From Larimichthys crocea (Eukaryota; Chordata; Actinopteri; Sciaenidae): a stretch of 64,000 nt of DNA. A model generated the notes under the pieces. It was not told the origin of the DNA. It made no database searches and saw only the letters and a program-made list of their open reading frames with translations. A program made the position numbers and the translations under genes. Positions 59,685 through 64,000 of this stretch are shown here, one piece after another; the first letter of the stretch is position 1; each line of letters opens with the position of its first letter. The stretch spans positions 9,589,552-9,653,551 of the forward strand of contig NC_040012.1 of NCBI RefSeq assembly GCF_000972845.2, given 5' to 3'.

Positions 59685-62450
59685 TCAATGATGGTTATCC
59701 CTTATATTATCCATAGTGGTTTCTTTATCTTTACCTGACATCACAGGGGGCTTGGAGGTGGAGAAGGCCCGTCTGATCCTCTTTAACCACTTGTTCTTGG
59801 TTTTGACTTCGACAAAGTCACTTGGATTGTTACTGGTGCCAGCAGCAGCAGCCTCATCTTGGCAAGCTTGGATTGGTGGTCTGTTACCATTGCCGGCAGT
59901 TCTATCAGTTACAGTTTCAGGCCTGTAACTCGGGCCTGTAGCAGATGGTATTCCATTATTATTATCCATAGTGGTTTCTTTATCTTTACCTGACATCACA
60001 GGGGGCTTGGAGCTGGAGAAGGCCCGTCTGATCCTCTTTAACCACTTCTTCTTTGTTTTGACTTTAACAAAGTCACTTGGATTATTATTGTTGCCAGCAG
60101 GGACAGCTTCAGCTAAGCCAGCTTGGGCTGGTGGTTCATTGCCAGCATTGGTTCTGTCAGCTGCGGCTGTGACTCTGTAATCAGGGACAGCAGCAGCAGC
60201 TTCAGCTGAGCGAGCTTGGGCTGGTGGTTCATCACCTTGGCCAGCAGTTCTTCTGTCAGCTGTGGCTGCTGTGCTGAACCTGGGGAAATCAGCAAGAGCT
60301 TCAGCTAAGCCAGCTTCGGCTGGTGGTCCATCTTCATTGCCAGCATTGGTTCTGGCAGTTGCGGCTGCAGGTCTGTAATCAGGGTCAGCAACAGCTTCAG
60401 CTAAGCCAGCTTGGGCTGGTGGTCCATCTTCATTGCCAGCAACACTTCTGTCAGCTGCGGCTGCAACTTTGTCATTAGGGACAGCAGCGGCAGCTTCAGC
60501 TGAGCCAGCTTGGGCTGGTGGTTCATCACCTTTGCCAGCAGTTCTTCTGTCAGCTGTGGCTGCTGTGCTGAACCTGGGGAAATCAGCAAGAGCTTCAGCT
60601 AAGCCAGCTTCGGCTGGTGGTTCATTGTCATTGCCAGCAGGAGTTCTATCAGTTACGGCTGCAGGTCTGTAACTCGGGCCTGCAGCAGTGGCTTTATCCA
60701 ATTGCATTCCATTATTAGTATCCGTAGGGGTGTCTTCCTCATCTGGACATGGGTCTTTCGATGAATAAATGGTTGACATTACAGGGAGCATGGATCCAGC
60801 TGTTGGCTGCTCCCGCTGGCAGTTTTCAATAATAAGGCGGGCTGATTTCACATAATTGTTTTGAATGTGACTACCAAAGTGATCCATTGTGATAAAAGAG
60901 TGCTCTAAAGCATCGCCTGGTGTAATTCTTATTTCAGGGTCCACACGCAGCATAGATTTGATGAGGCTTAAAAAGGCCTGTGCATCAAGAAACTCGGCGA
61001 AATCCTTCAGTTCTCCAATGGTGTCCACAATGTCATCAAGTCCAGTAAAGGTGGTAGAAATTCCTTGACATTCTGTGATAACTGAGCCTGTTGTGACGAT
61101 ATATTCACTGGGTGTTTTCATCCTCCATGGGGCAAAACGGGAGAAACTGTCCTTAGTGAAAATTTCTCCGGTACGCAATCCAAGGTTTAACAGACGATCA
61201 TCAGGCTGACCTAGCATCTGCACGATGAGTCTCATCACCTCATACTCAGATCTAGATGGATACAGGTTCTCGGCCAGTAACAAGAAAGCCACAATGCAGC
61301 CAAGTGACCACATATCAACTGCTGCATCTGGTGGGAGGCCCAGGATGATCTCTGGGGCTCTGTAGCCAGTAGGTTGAATAATCTTGCCACACTTCAATTC
61401 AGAAACTGGCCTGGCCAGACCAAAATCAATTAATTTCAGCTTGAAAGGCTGCAACTCATGATTTACTAACATTATATTGTCAGGTTTAATGTCTGTGTGT
61501 GCCACACCAATGTTTCTGAGGGTGTTTAGAGCCACTAGCATCTGTTGTGTGATTACTCTAACCTCAGATAAACTTAGTGGAACCCAAGCCCTCTCATATA
61601 ACAGATCAAAAAGATTTTGGTCAAGCATTTCAAATATCAAACAATCATATCTCTCATGTGAGAAAAGTTCAATAAATGTAATGAAGTTATTCTTGTTGAC
61701 GTCAAGCTTTTGGAGTTTTTGAAGGATAGTAAACTCACGAAAACATACCTGAGACATGTATTTAGGCATTATTTTTATGGCCAAATTCTCCCTAGTGTGC
61801 AAGTTTATGCAGTCGGCTACTTTTCCGAAACCCCCCTTCCCTATAAACCCATTTATCTTGAATCTGCTAGATTGACTGTACAGAATGTCTTCTATATGAA
61901 GATCTACTTTATCATTTTTAGTGGTTTGTTCACACACTGGAAATGAGTTAGAAATGGATGATTCATTCCAACTTATCACTTCACCTGGCAATAACATGAA
62001 CTTGGAGTCAGCTGTTGTCAGGACGGGTGAATTCTCATCATTGGCGTCATTAATGTCACCACCTGTGATAAAGCAGTGCCGTAAAGCCTCAGTCGGGGTG
62101 ATTCTCTTTTCAGGATCTAATTGAAGCAAAGATTTGAGGAGGCTTAAAAAGGCCTGTGTATCCTTACAATCAGAATCCTTCTTCATTGCTACACAGATGT
62201 CGTCAAGACTTGTAAATGTGTCAGAAATTCCACTGATTATTCCAGTCTCATAGCCTGTTCTGAGGTTGTACTCATCTGGTGAATTCAACCTCCACGAAGC
62301 ACAAGAGGAGTCTTGGGTCCTGTTAAAATATGTCTCGGTATACATCCCAGTGTTCAGCAGGTGATCATCAGGTTGACCTTGCATTTGCACAATGATTCTC
62401 ATCATCTGATATTGGCAATATACAAAACAACTTTTCTTTGCATCCTTCAT
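59685..62450 (-). CDS. HIPK-like protein kinase, copy B (5'-truncated, tail frameshifted)
   Basis: A 921-codon frame paralogous to copy A. The first 11 codons are not kinase: homology starts at CQYQMMRII, inside the C-lobe of the first domain, exactly where the AAGG-linked junction cuts the gene at about 62420. The second kinase domain is complete: P-loop GKGGFGKV (204-211), lysine 226, HTDIKPDN from 318, DFG 342-344, APE 365-367. The tail has more Ala/Pro repeat units than copy A and two in-frame basic motifs. A third lies downstream but is lost because a one-base change gives a stop after TTMDNIRDNHH. The CRE/AP-1 promoter of copy A is absent. It may be a pseudogene, a chimeric gene with a new promoter, or fully coding if local indels are assembly errors. 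Confidence 0.75.
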   Translation of the reverse strand: MKDAKKSCFVYCQYQMMRIIVQMQGQPDDHLLNTGMYTETYFNRTQDSSCASWRLNSPDEYNLRTGYETGIISGISDTFTSLDDICVAMKKDSDCKDTQAFLSLLKSLLQLDPEKRITPTEALRHCFITGGDINDANDENSPVLTTADSKFMLLPGEVISWNESSISNSFPVCEQTTKNDKVDLHIEDILYSQSSRFKINGFIGKGGFGKVADCINLHTRENLAIKIMPKYMSQVCFREFTILQKLQKLDVNKNNFITFIELFSHERYDCLIFEMLDQNLFDLLYERAWVPLSLSEVRVITQQMLVALNTLRNIGVAHTDIKPDNIMLVNHELQPFKLKLIDFGLARPVSELKCGKIIQPTGYRAPEIILGLPPDAAVDMWSLGCIVAFLLLAENLYPSRSEYEVMRLIVQMLGQPDDRLLNLGLRTGEIFTKDSFSRFAPWRMKTPSEYIVTTGSVITECQGISTTFTGLDDIVDTIGELKDFAEFLDAQAFLSLIKSMLRVDPEIRITPGDALEHSFITMDHFGSHIQNNYVKSARLIIENCQREQPTAGSMLPVMSTIYSSKDPCPDEEDTPTDTNNGMQLDKATAAGPSYRPAAVTDRTPAGNDNEPPAEAGLAEALADFPRFSTAATADRRTAGKGDEPPAQAGSAEAAAAVPNDKVAAAADRSVAGNEDGPPAQAGLAEAVADPDYRPAAATARTNAGNEDGPPAEAGLAEALADFPRFSTAATADRRTAGQGDEPPAQARSAEAAAAVPDYRVTAAADRTNAGNEPPAQAGLAEAVPAGNNNNPSDFVKVKTKKKWLKRIRRAFSSSKPPVMSGKDKETTMDNNNGIPSATGPSYRPETVTDRTAGNGNRPPIQACQDEAAAAGTSNNPSDFVEVKTKNKWLKRIRRAFSTSKPPVMSGKDKETTMDNIRDNHH

Positions 62451-62457
62451 TTTTTGT

Positions 62458-62690
62458 CAAGGAAGGAAAAATAACAGAAAGAAGGAAGGAAAAACGACAA
62501 GGGAAGAAGGAAGGAAAACGACGAAGAAGAAAGGAAGGAAGGAAGGAAGGGAAGGAAGGAAGGAAAAACGACGAAAGGAAGGAAGAAAAAAACGCGAAGG
62601 AAGAGGAAGGAAAAAACGACAGAAGGAAAAGGAAGGAAGGAAGGAAGGAAGGAGGAAGGAAAACATAAAAAGGAAGGAAAAACGACAAAA
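62458..62690. repeat. (AAGG)n-rich array, second copy
   Basis: The same composite GGAAGGAA/ACGAC structure as 57630-57816, here directly replacing the 5' part of kinase B. Pure-purine frames through it are artefacts. Confidence 0.93.
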
Positions 62691-62693
62691 GGA

Positions 62694-64000
62694 ACATGTT
62701 GTAGTAGTCCACCTCTCTTATACTATGCATATTTCTGGCTCTAAGCCGTCTTATCTTTCAATATGTTGGAATTTTTAGGTCTGTTGAACTCTGCTGACCA
62801 CTGATTCCTTGGGTGATTATGGTTCATAAGTGGCAAACTTGAAGCACTGACATGGACAGTTTGTGGGATCAGAAAGGAACACACAGGACAAAACACAGAC
62901 TATGAATGATGACAATTGACTTTAAAAGGGCCTTTAGTTGACTGTATATCACGTTTAATACATTTATTTTGTCTTTGTTTAGTTTAGATTTTAGTTCATT
63001 GTTTATGGTTTTGTTTAAAGTGTTGCTGCTTTATTGTAAAGCACGTTGTAACTGAAAGTGGACTTTGAGTACATGTTCATGTCTAAAAAACCCCATAAGG
63101 TGTCCCATTGACCCTGATGATGTTACTATTGTGTTAGTGACAGGTTAACGTTCCTCTTAAGAGTTTCAACACTGAGTGTCGGCAGGTGTTGTAAACTGTG
63201 GATTGTTCAGGCAGTTTAGTAAAGCAACAATAACAAAGCTACATGGTGTGGATCACTGAGTCCATGCAAACACAATACAGAGCAGGTCAGCAGATATACC
63301 ACATAGAAGTGGTGTACATTACTGAAAGCTGAGAACCTGAGATTAATTTGAGATGTAGATTTAGTCAGAAATCTGTAATACATGTTCAAAATTGAGAGTT
63401 TCGGTCTTAGCACGTTTACAATTTAAGTAATAATGACCATTCCATGCTCTAAATGGTTCCTGCTGTTTGTTGGCAGCGTGTTTTTCGGTTGATACATATC
63501 TAACACAGATTTGGTGCAAGTTTTAAACGCACCCCACGGACAGCAGACAATGTCGGCACGGTCAAAAACATTCATGACACGGCTGAAGCTCTTCTCCAGC
63601 AAACAGTTACAGTCCAACAAAACTCATAATTACACTCAAGTAACACTAGGCTATGTGGTCCAGGTCATTTATAATCATGAGGGTCAAGTTTCAATAAATA
63701 GCTGCTACAGCCTCTGAAAGACTGTAATGTTGGCCGCAGACATCAATAGGACAAAAGTGAAGCAAAACTTTTAAAATGTTTCTATTTTATTTGTTTTATT
63801 TTTTGGTGTTGTTTGTTTTTTTTTTCTTTTCAATTTAATTAATTAAATTAAATTATGGGAGAACCGAGCACCTGGAGAAAACCCTTAGACACTCCATGTA
63901 CACTTGACTCATTGCAGCATTGGTCTGTCAGCTGCAGCGTGAATCAGGACCAGCAACGCTTCAGGCCAAGCCAGCATTTTTTTTTCAATTTAATTAAATA
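62694..64000. repeat. Duplicated unit, flank copy 3 (runs off the window)
   Basis: A third copy of the flank, with many single-base deletions and insertions relative to copies 1 and 2 and few substitutions. It reaches the start of the minisatellite at the window edge. A third kinase copy on the minus strand is expected just to the right. Confidence 0.88.

Overview
The window is teleost fish nuclear DNA, probably percomorph. The genes are vertebrate and split by GT-AG introns. The repeats are typical of fish: L2 and Tx1/L1 LINEs, hAT and Tc1-like MITEs, and (TCTA), (TAGA) and (AAGG) microsatellites. No prokaryotic, plasmid or CRISPR structure is seen.

Positions 1-36.2 kb hold conserved muscle and metabolism genes. 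On the minus strand lies the 5' part of lpin2 (13 coding exons, 667 codons; the catalytic HAD half is left of the window), with a GC-rich non-coding first exon and promoter near 11.45 kb. Next is complete myom1 on the minus strand (36 coding exons, 1489 aa, 7 Ig and 5 FN3 domains). Then myl12 lies on the plus strand (172 aa). As recalled, this is the order of human LPIN2-MYOM1-MYL12A/B on 18p. Every exon was placed by hand from frame, splice sites and phase, and the summed coding lengths close in frame.

Positions 36.2-40.6 kb hold bag1 (minus strand, 7 exons, 207 aa), tail to tail with myl12, followed by an intron-containing tRNA-Arg(TCT).

Positions 41-64 kb are a young, repeat-driven region. 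It carries a duplicated unit made of a HIPK-like double-kinase gene (minus strand) plus about 1.9 kb of downstream flank. Copy A kinase is at 43.3-46.5 kb, copy B kinase at 59.7-62.4 kb, and the flank of a third copy runs off the right edge. Between A and B lie a solo-LTR-like block, a Tx1/L1 LINE with a nearly full-length L2 LINE inserted in its reverse transcriptase, a 10-N assembly gap flanked by a duplicated 310-bp stretch, and a lone terminal exon of chmp5.

The most interesting object is the kinase array. Both copies keep long open frames with a complete second kinase domain. The first domain has lost its N-lobe. The tails are variable alanine/proline repeats followed by repeated basic-amphipathic motifs and terminal cysteines. 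Between copies the kinase domain shows far more amino-acid-changing than silent differences (about 31 to 4 by hand count). This suggests a fast-evolving, lineage-specific kinase family, possibly in genetic conflict. That function is inference only.
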